Position numbers and translations under genes: made by a program | Shown: in pieces, positions 55,511-64,000 of the stretch | Layout: every line of letters begins with the position of its first letter | Position numbering within the stretch: position 1 is the first letter of the stretch | The notes under the pieces: generated by a model | What the model was told of the DNA's origin: nothing | Database searches by the model: none | Seen by the model: the letters and a program-made list of their open reading frames with translations, nothing else | Assembly (NCBI GenBank): GCA_021401465.1 | Contig: JADDMT010000015.1 | Span: forward strand, 1 to 64,000 | Length of the DNA stretch: 64,000 nt | Direction of reading: 5' to 3' | From: Teratosphaeria epicoccoides | Lineage: Eukaryota > Ascomycota > Dothideomycetes > Mycosphaerellales > Teratosphaeriaceae

Positions 55511-58500
55511 ATGCGGCCTGTGTTTGTATGTACGCGCTGTCAGCTGCTGGCTCGTCTGCACAAGCGGATTCGTGTGCTGCAAGAAGCGCGTAGAGGCTTT
55601 GTCAACACACCACATCCATATGGAATCCAGGCGCGCGCAGTCCCCAGTGGAACTGGACTACACCCCGGTCGAACGCCACAACATCAGCAGCGTCCTACAC
55701 AGCAGCCGCCAGGTCGCTATTCACGCGGTGCACTCCAGCCAGAAACCGTGTTGAGCGAGCTTGAAAGTACGCCAGATGAGCCTCGCGCAAAGAAAAATGC
55801 GCCAATTACAAATGGCGAGCGAAGGCAACGGTCTCCCATTGCACAACGTCGCATCGATCCATTCAAGGAACTCAATGTCAAGCTGGAGGCGTTTAGAAAT
55901 TTCTCTGAACTTTCGCATGCTGAAGCTGAAAAGGTTTTGCAAGAGATCGCTGCTAATCCAACGAGAGACCAGCTGGCCTACGCGCTCATTGACGACCGCC
56001 GTTTCTGCAAAGCTTTCAGTGGCTTTATCCTGCAGACGTGCCGGATGATCGTGGAGCACAAGCCAGAAGCCCAGTCGCGTGTCTGGGCTATGGTATCACC
56101 CAGTGAGCTGCTGAAGGCAGGCCAAGCGTTCGGCTTGGGCAGCTATCTCAAAGACAGACATGTAGAGGTCATGTGGAGGCTTGCAAGCAGGCTTGTGGAG
56201 CTGCGACCGTCAGTGCAAATGGTTCCAGAATTACGACCATGGTATGATGGCCTGCTCGATGAGCTTGTTATGCTGTGGAAGCTGGCGCTCGAGATTAGCT
56301 TTCGAAGACATGGCACGACTCAGTCTACGACCTTTGAAATAAAAAGCGAAGAACGGAAGAAATCTATTGATTGGTCGTTCTTGCCATCGGACACAGCCCG
56401 ATTTTTGAGCAGCTTGGAACCCATGAGGAAGACGATACGTAGCTTCCAGAGCACCATTGAGCTACTCGTGCCCGCTCATCACACCAACTGGAATCCTCGG
56501 AGTCAGGAACACTACGAGTACGAAAGTACGGCCCTCGTCACTTTGGACGAACTTCGATTGAGAGCGCCAAGCGGCGACAGCCAAGCGGAACAGTCTTGGG
56601 AAAATTACAGGCCTCTCATGCATTTCTTTGAAGATATTCTGAAGGCAAGCCCTGTCATGACCATGCCTGTGTCATTGGCAGAGAAGCTGAAAAGCTCAGC
56701 AAAACAAGAATTCGAATTTGTTCTTGGGAGGGTGGGCTTGCAGCGAGGAACTTCAGGCCGTCGTAGACTCAGCGAGCATTCCAGTCGGACTGACATGTCA
56801 CGCACGTCATCTGTTGAAGAAGAGACAGGCAAAATTGTGGCTACCAGCGCTCCTGCCGGAAACAAGCAGGATCCTGTACAAGATGTAAGCTCCGATGCAG
56901 CGCCAGTCTCCGGCAAAGTCGTGACGTCCGACATACCAGATGACCGAGCATCGAGTGGCCCAGACGAGGCGGTTGATGTTCGATCAAGCCTGGATGTCGA
57001 CGCTGTGCCCCGAACTGATATTCCCGTTAGTGGAGATCAGGATCTTGGGCCACACGCGGCATATGTGAATAACCAACTGAAGTTTCTGGGTAGAGCATGG
57101 CAACACCAATCGCTACCGCAAGCGCTGCGATGCAAGCGAGAAATTCTGGCGATGGCACGAGAGGCCGCTGGGAAGGACTTGCCAAACAAGCTATTTGAAC
57201 ACTTGATGCTCACATTCCTGGCTTTGCGCAATCCACAAGAAGCGCTGGGAGTCTGGAATTTCTTCGTCACGGACCTGGGCCGACAGCCAACCGCGCAGAC
57301 TTACACAGTCATGATGAGAGGGTCTCAATATGTTAGGGATGTCAGGGCAATGGAGGCTTTCTGGGCGAAGATGTGCAATGCTGGCATTAAGCCCGATGCA
57401 CACGCATGGAGCACGCGGATCTTTGGTCTGATCAAGAGCAACAATTCTGTTATGGCGTTAAGAGCTCTTGACGACTTGGGTAAGGAATGGCTCAGGGGCC
57501 TCAGAATGAAGGAGTCCACACGCCCAGCATTGCAATTAGGTCAGATCAAGTCTGATATAGGTGATCCCCTCCCGCCATCTGGAGATGCTGCGACCAATAT
57601 CATCAATATCGAAGCCCACGACGATGTTGTAACGAAACCAAATATTGTCGTCATGAACGCAGCCATCTCAGCGTTCGCGTCCAAAGACGAGCAATGGATC
57701 CCTAAAGTCCTGGGTTGGGGGCATCGTTTCGGCCTGGAACCTGATCGCGTCACTTACAATGTCTTGCTGAACGTGAGCATGCGTCACGGCAAAGCTGACG
57801 AGGCCATCGCTATCCTCCACAGAATGTCCGCCAAAGGCATCGATCCCGATAGCCAAACGTATACAATCCTCCTCACAGCCGTATTCGAAGGCGACCTGCT
57901 CAAAGGTCTAGAACACGACGAACAAGAAGCACGCATCATGACCCTCATCACCTCGCTAGACACCGTCAAAAACGTCGCCATCGACCAAAAGGGCTACGCC
58001 CTCATCATCGACCGCCTCCTAGCTTGGTACAATAACATCCACGCCGCCAACACAGTCCTCCAACACATGATCTCAGCAAACATCCAGCCCACCACCCACA
58101 TCCTCACAATCCTCATGCGCTCCTACTTCCAGCGCCGCCCGATCCCCGACTTCGCCGCCGCCGAAGCCCTCTGGACTCGGGTCATGAATCCAGAAACCGG
58201 CTTCAACGTCAGCCTCGACTCCATCTTCTACGACCGCATGATAGAGTGGTACGCCCAGTCCCACAGCCTCCTCGGCTCGACACAACCTATGATGAACTTC
58301 CTCAACCGCATGCTGAGGGAGCGGCGACGGCCGAGTTGGAGAGCGATGGAGCTTGCGATGCGTGCGTTGGCGGAGAGGGGCGAGCGGAGCAAGTTTATGG
58401 AGTTGTTGGCGGAGGCGAGGAAGTGGAATCGCGAGGAGGAGGTGGAGATTGTGGTGGGCCAGAGAAATTTCGGGCAGAGGGATTTTTGGCAGTTTGTGAT

Positions 58501-58609
58501 TGGGACGGGGGCGTTGAGGGAGGAGGGGATTTGGAGTGCGACGCAGGTTATACGGCCGAGTGTGGGGGTCGGGCCTTTGGAGAGGGGGATGCAGGGTGTT
58601 GGGGGGTAG
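55511..58609 (+). CDS. Mitochondrial pentatricopeptide repeat protein
   Basis: Single exon, 1032 residues, ATG at 55511 (MRPVFVCTRCQLLARLHKRI), an Arg-rich N-terminus fitting mitochondrial import. The first 500 residues are helical with a Ser/Asp-rich linker. PPR units are recognisable from about residue 590: TYTVMMRGSQYVRDVRAMEA, GIKPDAHAWSTRIFGLIKSN, NIVVMNAAISAFASKDE, LEPDRVTYNVLLNVSMRHGK, IDPDSQTYTILLTAVFEGD, and NIQPTTHILTILMRSYFQR. Such proteins bind organellar RNA and act in its processing, stability or translation. The specific target cannot be read from the sequence. Codon use shifts after 57,900 to C-rich third positions, then to G-rich from 58,310. Confidence 0.88.
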   Translation: MRPVFVCTRCQLLARLHKRIRVLQEARRGFVNTPHPYGIQARAVPSGTGLHPGRTPQHQQRPTQQPPGRYSRGALQPETVLSELESTPDEPRAKKNAPITNGERRQRSPIAQRRIDPFKELNVKLEAFRNFSELSHAEAEKVLQEIAANPTRDQLAYALIDDRRFCKAFSGFILQTCRMIVEHKPEAQSRVWAMVSPSELLKAGQAFGLGSYLKDRHVEVMWRLASRLVELRPSVQMVPELRPWYDGLLDELVMLWKLALEISFRRHGTTQSTTFEIKSEERKKSIDWSFLPSDTARFLSSLEPMRKTIRSFQSTIELLVPAHHTNWNPRSQEHYEYESTALVTLDELRLRAPSGDSQAEQSWENYRPLMHFFEDILKASPVMTMPVSLAEKLKSSAKQEFEFVLGRVGLQRGTSGRRRLSEHSSRTDMSRTSSVEEETGKIVATSAPAGNKQDPVQDVSSDAAPVSGKVVTSDIPDDRASSGPDEAVDVRSSLDVDAVPRTDIPVSGDQDLGPHAAYVNNQLKFLGRAWQHQSLPQALRCKREILAMAREAAGKDLPNKLFEHLMLTFLALRNPQEALGVWNFFVTDLGRQPTAQTYTVMMRGSQYVRDVRAMEAFWAKMCNAGIKPDAHAWSTRIFGLIKSNNSVMALRALDDLGKEWLRGLRMKESTRPALQLGQIKSDIGDPLPPSGDAATNIINIEAHDDVVTKPNIVVMNAAISAFASKDEQWIPKVLGWGHRFGLEPDRVTYNVLLNVSMRHGKADEAIAILHRMSAKGIDPDSQTYTILLTAVFEGDLLKGLEHDEQEARIMTLITSLDTVKNVAIDQKGYALIIDRLLAWYNNIHAANTVLQHMISANIQPTTHILTILMRSYFQRRPIPDFAAAEALWTRVMNPETGFNVSLDSIFYDRMIEWYAQSHSLLGSTQPMMNFLNRMLRERRRPSWRAMELAMRALAERGERSKFMELLAEARKWNREEEVEIVVGQRNFGQRDFWQFVIGTGALREEGIWSATQVIRPSVGVGPLERGMQGVGG

Positions 58610-58778
58610 AGGAGTGTGGTATGGCTGAGGTTCAGATAGTCACAAGTGTCAAGAGCGCTTTGAGATCCGGATTTTCGAATGCTGATGTCAATGCATTGCG
58701 TTATTGGGTGGATATCTCCGCTTTTCTCAACCAACCACCATAGGAAATCACTCACACACGCCTTCATCATGCATCGGC

Positions 58779-60689
58779 TCATTGCCTAATCTTAATGCCA
58801 TGTATCGACTTTACACTAGCCCACACACTATCCTGAATCCGCGTCGGCAATTTCCTTCCCTTCAACCGCAAATCTATCAGCCACATGCCCACTACAAACT
58901 GCTCCTTTGTGAGTCTCCCAATCATCTCCTCGTCCACAAGATCCCAGACAACTTCCAACGTGCTGTCCGGTAATCTCGACCTCGACCAGATTTCTCGCGC
59001 CACGATATTCGAGACTTGCTCTGCGGCTGCGGACTGGAGGTCGCGCGCCTGTTGTGAGGTCGGCGCTTGGCGGATGAGAGCCTGCTCGTCGGGTGTGAAG
59101 GAGTAGTACATGCCCTTATTCGCGGCCCAGACGCCCTCGTAGCGTTTCCGCTCGCGCTCGGTGACGGCGTCACGCCAGCGTTTGCGGTCGCCTTCGTGGT
59201 GTTTGTTGGGGTGTTTGCGGACGAGGCGTTTCTTCTGGTGTTTGTGGTAGGGATGGTGCTCATCTTCGGTGTCCGAGTCATCGCTTGGCGCTTTTCGAAG
59301 GGTGTGTAGCATGGTGTGGTGTTTTGTTGGACTAGGTGTTCGCGAGAAGGATAGCTTGTGGTTTTTATGCCGTCGACTTGGGGGTGGAGGGGGCACGTCT
59401 GTTTTGCGTGGTGATGTTGCACGACTTGATGCTAGACTCGAGGCAAGGCTGGAAGCGACCATGGCGTTGGCAAGGTCATCGCCGGTGTGCAGCGGTGTCA
59501 TTCGGCGTGGGTTGAGCTGGTTGTACTGTGCTTGCAGCGATTGGCCAGAACAGGAAGGTCTCGATATTGCCACGGGAGTCGATACATTCCGAGATGTGGG
59601 CTGACGGGGGGGCGGCGGATGTACCGAGTGGGTATGCCTTCTTGGGGATCGTTGTCTCTGAGGAGCCACATGTGCTGGCACTCTGCTTCCAGTTGTCACG
59701 GACGAGATACTCGGAGCACGTGAATCTCGCCTCTCCGGATGTGACTCTGGTGACTCTGCACCGGCGGTGTCCTCGGACGCCGAGACAAACTCCTCATCGT
59801 CAGGGGTCCTGTCTTCATATTGATCTACAGGTTGATGCTCCTGAATCTGAATGGTAGGCTTCGGCTTCAACTTTGGTGGCAATTTGCGGTCTTCCAATTC
59901 CAGTTGAAACATGGACGTGATTCCGCCGTCGGTCACCCTTCGCGGTCTCGGGGAGCTCATGGTAAGTTGGCTGCTCGGCCGACTGACAACAATGGTGTCG
60001 GGTGGTGAAGCACCACTAGCCTTGTTCTCAAACAGTTTGACCAGTGATGTAGTCGGCTGTATCGGAGATTCATCCGTCCGCTTCTCGGCATCTGAGACTT
60101 GGGCGAAGTGGTCAGAAAGTCGTCTTGGCTTGGGTGCCGGGGCGGGCCGTTGGGTTGTGATGGCACGTGGACGCGTTGGCTTGATACTAGTCGTAGTTGC
60201 AGCAGCAGCAGTGGTAGTAGTGGCCTTCGGAGCTGGTGCCCGCGCAGCTGCCGCTTGAGCGGCATGATGTGATGGGGATTTGGATCGCTCCTGCCTCGAC
60301 GATTCGGGCACGGCTAAATTTGGCACATTCGCGCTGTCTTCCAGCGCCGACCTCTGCTTCTGCCCACGGTCACCAATACCATACAGACTACGTGCACCTG
60401 CGTCGGTTGGCGAAGACGTCACGTGCAGTGTAGGCGGACTCGGTGATCTCCTGGTTGTTCTTGCGCCCCGCCGTGGACTGGGGGTCTTGCTGTTGGTGTC
60501 CGCACTAGCGGCAGCCACGAGGGCCCCTCTTGCCTCTGTTGACGCGTTCGAAGGAAGTCGCGGCCTGCCGGTGGGCGGAGGTCGCACAAATGCGCTGATG
60601 GCCCCTGCCAACGCTGCATTATTGCTCTGTTGCGAGTCTATGGCCGCAGTGCTCGCAAACGGGGGAGTCCGCAAGGCTGGTTTGGGCAT
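58779..60689 (-). CDS. IRS4/TAX4-like protein with C-terminal EH domain
   Basis: Single exon, 636 residues from ATG 60689 (MPKPALRTPPFAS). Most of the protein is low complexity (Ser, Pro, Arg). The last 110 residues form an EH domain: ERKRYEGVWAANKG, then LPDSTLEVVWDLVDEEMIGR followed by LTKEQFVVGMWLIDLRLKGR. The N-terminal AALAGAISAFVRP resembles the conserved start of fungal IRS4 homologues. In yeast Irs4/Tax4 regulate phosphatidylinositol 4,5-bisphosphate turnover through Inp51, and autophagy and rDNA silencing are affected. The last residues (SVKSIHGIKIRQ) end 170 nt from the PPR stop, tail to tail. A His/Lys-rich stretch (HHPYHKHQKKRL) precedes the EH domain. Confidence 0.87.
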   Translation of the reverse strand: MPKPALRTPPFASTAAIDSQQSNNAALAGAISAFVRPPPTGRPRLPSNASTEARGALVAAASADTNSKTPSPRRGARTTRRSPSPPTLHVTSSPTDAGARSLYGIGDRGQKQRSALEDSANVPNLAVPESSRQERSKSPSHHAAQAAAARAPAPKATTTTAAAATTTSIKPTRPRAITTQRPAPAPKPRRLSDHFAQVSDAEKRTDESPIQPTTSLVKLFENKASGASPPDTIVVSRPSSQLTMSSPRPRRVTDGGITSMFQLELEDRKLPPKLKPKPTIQIQEHQPVDQYEDRTPDDEEFVSASEDTAGAESPESHPERRDSRAPSISSVTTGSRVPAHVAPQRQRSPRRHTHSVHPPPPRQPTSRNVSTPVAISRPSCSGQSLQAQYNQLNPRRMTPLHTGDDLANAMVASSLASSLASSRATSPRKTDVPPPPPSRRHKNHKLSFSRTPSPTKHHTMLHTLRKAPSDDSDTEDEHHPYHKHQKKRLVRKHPNKHHEGDRKRWRDAVTERERKRYEGVWAANKGMYYSFTPDEQALIRQAPTSQQARDLQSAAAEQVSNIVAREIWSRSRLPDSTLEVVWDLVDEEMIGRLTKEQFVVGMWLIDLRLKGRKLPTRIQDSVWASVKSIHGIKIRQ

Positions 60690-61151
60690 CGGCGCAAATC
60701 GGCCGGGTGTGAGTACAGGTTGCAAACATTATCGGTCTGCGGTCGGCAGAAGTCAAGTGAGAGCGGCACTGCTGTGATGATCTGTTTCCGACGGTCTATT
60801 CCTGTTTCCTCCAATTGTTTACGAGACGAGTATGGCACCAGTTGAAACGTCAGCAGTGGCCAGCCGCGAAACACCGCGTGTGAGAGAGTGGCTTCGTAAT
60901 TGACTTTCACCGCGCGTACGCCACGCGAAAACACCCTTTGACGCTAGGAGGTAGTTCTAAGCTACTCGCACCTGCTGCCTACACGCGCCTTCCTCGCGTG
61001 GAATCATTATCACGTATCATAAAACTTCCTATGTCGAACAGCAGTAGGTCACTTTCCACTCTGCCTCGCTGGTCCCAGCTCGTCAGGATGGCACACTGAC
61101 AGCGGCGGAATCTCTTGCCTCAGCCCCCGGTGCTGTCATCGTGCCTTCAAC
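60690..61151. promoter_or_regulatory. Divergent promoter, IRS4-like and DNA ligase IV
   Basis: 462 bp between two divergent ATGs. Nothing coding; no specific motif claimed. Confidence 0.5.
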
Positions 61152-64000
61152 ATGGCGCGTGACGACGACGATGCTGTCATGCAGGATCGGGACCATGAAC
61201 AGACTGACGAGGCTGCCGCCGAGGAGCACATGATGTATGGGCATGGAGCAATGACCGAAGAAGACCTTGACGAGAAATACCCCGATCGCCCTCACAATTT
61301 TGGCAAAACACTACCTTTTCATGATTTGTATCTGACCTTGTTTAATCCCCTAAGTGATAACAAGAAGAAACCCACCGGACCAGTCATCAGCAGGAAAAAA
61401 CAGGGACCGCACGGCTCTCCGACCTCGCCAAACGAGATTCGACGACAAATCATTGAACGCTTCATTTCGAGATGGCGAAACGAAGTCGGAAACGATATCT
61501 ATCCGGCATTTCGTCTGATCGTGCCAGAGAAGGATCGTGATCGAGGCATGTACGGTCTCAAAGAAGCGACCATCGCGAAGTTGCTCATCCAGGTGATGAA
61601 GATCAACAAGGACAGCGAAGATGGCTACAACTTATTGCACTGGAAGCTTCCTGGTGTAAAGGCTTACTCCGCCATGGCTGGCGATTTTGCCGGGAGATGC
61701 TTCGAAGTAATCAGCAAAAGACCGATGAAGACCATGCCTGGCGACATGACCATTGCTGAGGTGAATGAGCTACTGGATCGCCTGTCTGTGGCGCAGAAGG
61801 AAGAGAACCAAAGACCCATCATCGAGGAGTTCTACGAGAACATGAATGCCGAAGAAATGATGTGGCTCATCCGTATTGTGCTGAGGCAGATGAAGGTGGG
61901 CGCAACGGAAAAGACGTTCTTTGAAATCTGGCATCCGGACGCGGAGAATCTGTTCAACATCTCCAGTAACTTGCGAAGAGTCTGCTGGGAGCTCACCGAT
62001 CGCGAGGTCAGATTGGAAGATGATAACAAGGGCATACATCTCATGCAATGCTTTCAACCGCAGTTGGCAGCGTTTCAGATGAAATCTATGGAGCAGATGG
62101 TGTCGCGAATGAAGCAGACCGAAGAAGATCCATACTTTTGGATAGAAGAAAAGCTGGACGGTGAGCGCATGCAGCTTCACATGGATGAAGATGTCGAAGT
62201 ACCTGGAGGCTTTCGCTTTGGGTTTTGGTCTCGCAAAGCCAAAGACTACACCTACCTTTATGGCAACGGCTTCAGGGATGACAACGCAGCTCTAACGCAG
62301 CACCTGCGTGATGCCTTTGATGACCGTGTTCGGAACATTATCCTTGACGGTGAGATGATTACCTGGGATATGGACACTGATGCAGTTGTCCTTTTCGGCA
62401 CACTCAAGACAGCAGCTCTAGCAGAGCAGAAAGATCCCTATCGCGGTACTGGCCAGCGACCGGTGTTCAAGGTCTTCGATTGCCTGTATCTGAACGGCGT
62501 CGATCTAATCCGATACAATCTTCGCAAACGGCGGGAGGCTCTGCGAAAGAGTGTCAAGCCAGTCGCCCGCAGACTGGAAGTCCACGAATACAAGGAAGCC
62601 AAGAACGCCTCCGAGGTCGAGACTATGCTTCGCCAGGTCATTGCTACGGGAGGCGAGGGTCTTGTATTGAAGAATCCACGGTCAGAGTATCGTCTTAATG
62701 AACGCAATGATGACTGGGTCAAAGTGAAGCCGGAGTACATGACAGAGTTCGGCGAAGCTCTCGACTGCATTGTTGTCGGAGGCTATTACGGGTCCGGTAA
62801 GCGTGGTGGAGGCCTCAGTAGTTTCCTTTGCGGCCTGAGACTCGAGGACCACGTTATCAAAGAGGGTAAGTTCAATCCGCAAAAATGCTACAGCTTCTTC
62901 AAAGTTGGCGGTGGGTTTACTGCCGCGGACTATGCCGAGATACGCCACCGTACTGAAGGTAAATGGATGGACTGGGACCCAAAAGCCGCCAGCGACTACA
63001 TACATCTTGCTGGTTGGGCGTCAAACAAAGCGTTTGAGAAACCTGACGTGTGGATTAAGCCTGAGGATTCTGTGGTCGTCTCAGTCAAGGCCGCCTCGGT
63101 GACAGAGACAACCCAGTTCAGCTTCCCGAAGACGCTACGCTTTCCCAGATTCAAGAAGCTCAGAACAGACAAGGACTGGAAAAGTGCGCTGAGCACAGAT
63201 GAATTCAAGGACCTCGAGATGCGGGCTAAAGAAGAGAAAGAAGAGAAGCAATTCAAGATCGATGATGCGAGACGCAAGCGCAACAGCAAAAGGCGCAAGC
63301 GTGAGGTGGTGATACAAGGTCAAGAAGAGCAAGTCACTGCGCCGTACGCCGGTCCTGTCACAAAGGTCTTCGAGGGTCTCAGCTTCCTTGTCATGACAGA
63401 AGCGCAGAAGCCTCTCAAGAAGTCCAAGGCAGACATTGAACAACTCATCAAAGCAAACGGCGGAAATGTCGTAGCATCAGCCAAAGATCCAGACGCCATC
63501 ATCATCGCCGATCGTAGACTGGTCCCTGTGGCTTCGTTGGAGAAGAAAGGTGAACGCAACATCATCCGCCCATGTTGGCTTTACGACTGCGTCGAGCAGA
63601 GCGAGCTGGAATTTGGCCGATCGAGCATGTTGTTGCCTCTTGAGCCACGGCATTTGTATTTCACGACTGCTGCGGATCACGGAAAGTATGACGATAATGT
63701 AGATGAGTATGGTGACAGCTATGCGAGAAATGTTTCCGCAGATGAATTGATGAAGTTGTTTGAAAACATCGCTGCGAAGGTTGAGGGTCTGGATGATCCG
63801 CAAGAGCTTCTGGACCAGGTGCAGAACGAACATGGTCATGATATGAAGGAGCTACCGGGGTTTTTGTTCCATGGGATGAAGATTTATCTGGAGGGCGGCG
63901 AAAGTGGGACCGATCTTCGGCGGTTGGTTGAATTCGGTTGTGGTCAAATCGCTGTCAAGCTTGAAGATGAGGAGATTACGCATGTGGCGGTACGTGGTGA
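61152..64000 (+). CDS. LIG4: DNA ligase IV (ATP-dependent), 3' end beyond the window
   Basis: One open frame from ATG 61152 (MARDDDDAVMQDRDHEQ) to the right edge, 949 codons without a stop or intron. The N-terminal domain (LPFHDLYLTLFNPLSD) is followed by the nucleotidyl-transferase motif I EEKLDGERM with the adenylated Lys334, then GFWSRKAKDYTYLYGNGF (motif III region), LDGEMITWD (motif IIIa/IV), GGEGLVLKNPRSEY (IV) and WVKVKPEY (V). A BRCT domain lies at about 736-830 (FEGLSFLVMTEAQKPL, RPCWLYDCVEQ) and a second one begins near 905 (FLFHGMKIYLEGG). Two BRCT domains after the catalytic core mark ligase IV, which joins ends in non-homologous end joining with XRCC4/Lif1 bound between the BRCTs. 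The last part of BRCT2 is outside the window. Confidence 0.96.
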   Translation, partial: MARDDDDAVMQDRDHEQTDEAAAEEHMMYGHGAMTEEDLDEKYPDRPHNFGKTLPFHDLYLTLFNPLSDNKKKPTGPVISRKKQGPHGSPTSPNEIRRQIIERFISRWRNEVGNDIYPAFRLIVPEKDRDRGMYGLKEATIAKLLIQVMKINKDSEDGYNLLHWKLPGVKAYSAMAGDFAGRCFEVISKRPMKTMPGDMTIAEVNELLDRLSVAQKEENQRPIIEEFYENMNAEEMMWLIRIVLRQMKVGATEKTFFEIWHPDAENLFNISSNLRRVCWELTDREVRLEDDNKGIHLMQCFQPQLAAFQMKSMEQMVSRMKQTEEDPYFWIEEKLDGERMQLHMDEDVEVPGGFRFGFWSRKAKDYTYLYGNGFRDDNAALTQHLRDAFDDRVRNIILDGEMITWDMDTDAVVLFGTLKTAALAEQKDPYRGTGQRPVFKVFDCLYLNGVDLIRYNLRKRREALRKSVKPVARRLEVHEYKEAKNASEVETMLRQVIATGGEGLVLKNPRSEYRLNERNDDWVKVKPEYMTEFGEALDCIVVGGYYGSGKRGGGLSSFLCGLRLEDHVIKEGKFNPQKCYSFFKVGGGFTAADYAEIRHRTEGKWMDWDPKAASDYIHLAGWASNKAFEKPDVWIKPEDSVVVSVKAASVTETTQFSFPKTLRFPRFKKLRTDKDWKSALSTDEFKDLEMRAKEEKEEKQFKIDDARRKRNSKRRKREVVIQGQEEQVTAPYAGPVTKVFEGLSFLVMTEAQKPLKKSKADIEQLIKANGGNVVASAKDPDAIIIADRRLVPVASLEKKGERNIIRPCWLYDCVEQSELEFGRSSMLLPLEPRHLYFTTAADHGKYDDNVDEYGDSYARNVSADELMKLFENIAAKVEGLDDPQELLDQVQNEHGHDMKELPGFLFHGMKIYLEGGESGTDLRRLVEFGCGQIAVKLEDEEITHVAVRG

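Overview
The window is a piece of a filamentous ascomycete chromosome. Short GT-AG introns, a histidine acid phosphatase, an AIM11-type protein, a septin, an IRS4-type EH protein, DNA ligase IV and RIP-type decay of repeats all point to a Dothideomycete, most likely Mycosphaerellales; the order is inference from gene style, not a search.

It has two sharply different halves. From 1 to about 20.6 kb lies a repeat-induced-point-mutation (RIP) island. Every recognisable reading frame is broken, almost always by TAG where the protein family has Gln (CAG) or Trp (TGG), and CTA/TAG-rich words dominate both strands. It holds a Ty3/gypsy protease-reverse transcriptase running off the left edge (minus), a MYND-type zinc finger remnant (minus), a SAM-methyltransferase remnant (plus), a piece of an 'LPAELRNRIYE'-type protein (plus), a Plavaka-type (CACTA superfamily) transposase (minus), a SNF2-helicase tail (minus), unknown decayed genes, and two Ty3/gypsy LTRs facing each other around a decayed Gag (14977-17580). 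A near-palindromic 17-mer recurs at five places. At 19.0 kb two decayed genes are arranged head to head.

From about 21.6 kb to the right edge the DNA is ordinary, gene-dense euchromatin. In order: orthodox aquaporin (-), secreted/membrane PA-TM-RING E3 ligase (+), MIC17/CHCHD2-like twin CX9C mitochondrial protein (+), divergent septin (-), CPSF6-like RRM protein (-), AIM11-like membrane protein with a C-terminal zinc knuckle (+), catalytically dead-looking pepsin-fold receptor with one TM (-), a very intron-rich Thr/Ser-rich GPI-anchored wall protein (+, 28 exons over 8.5 kb), HD-domain cyanamide-hydratase-like protein (+), Cys-rich single-TM surface protein (-), GNAT acetyltransferase (-), histidine acid phosphatase (-), mitochondrial PPR protein (+), IRS4-like EH protein (-), and DNA ligase IV (+, cut by the right edge).

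The genes do not form one pathway. The stretch from 35 to 51 kb is enriched in cell-surface proteins (dead-protease receptor, GPI wall protein, Cys-rich TM protein), while the remainder are housekeeping genes of membrane transport, mitochondria, cytoskeleton, RNA processing and DNA repair. The most unusual object is the micro-exonic wall-protein gene at 38808-47327, whose 28 exons (smallest 20 nt) join in one open frame.
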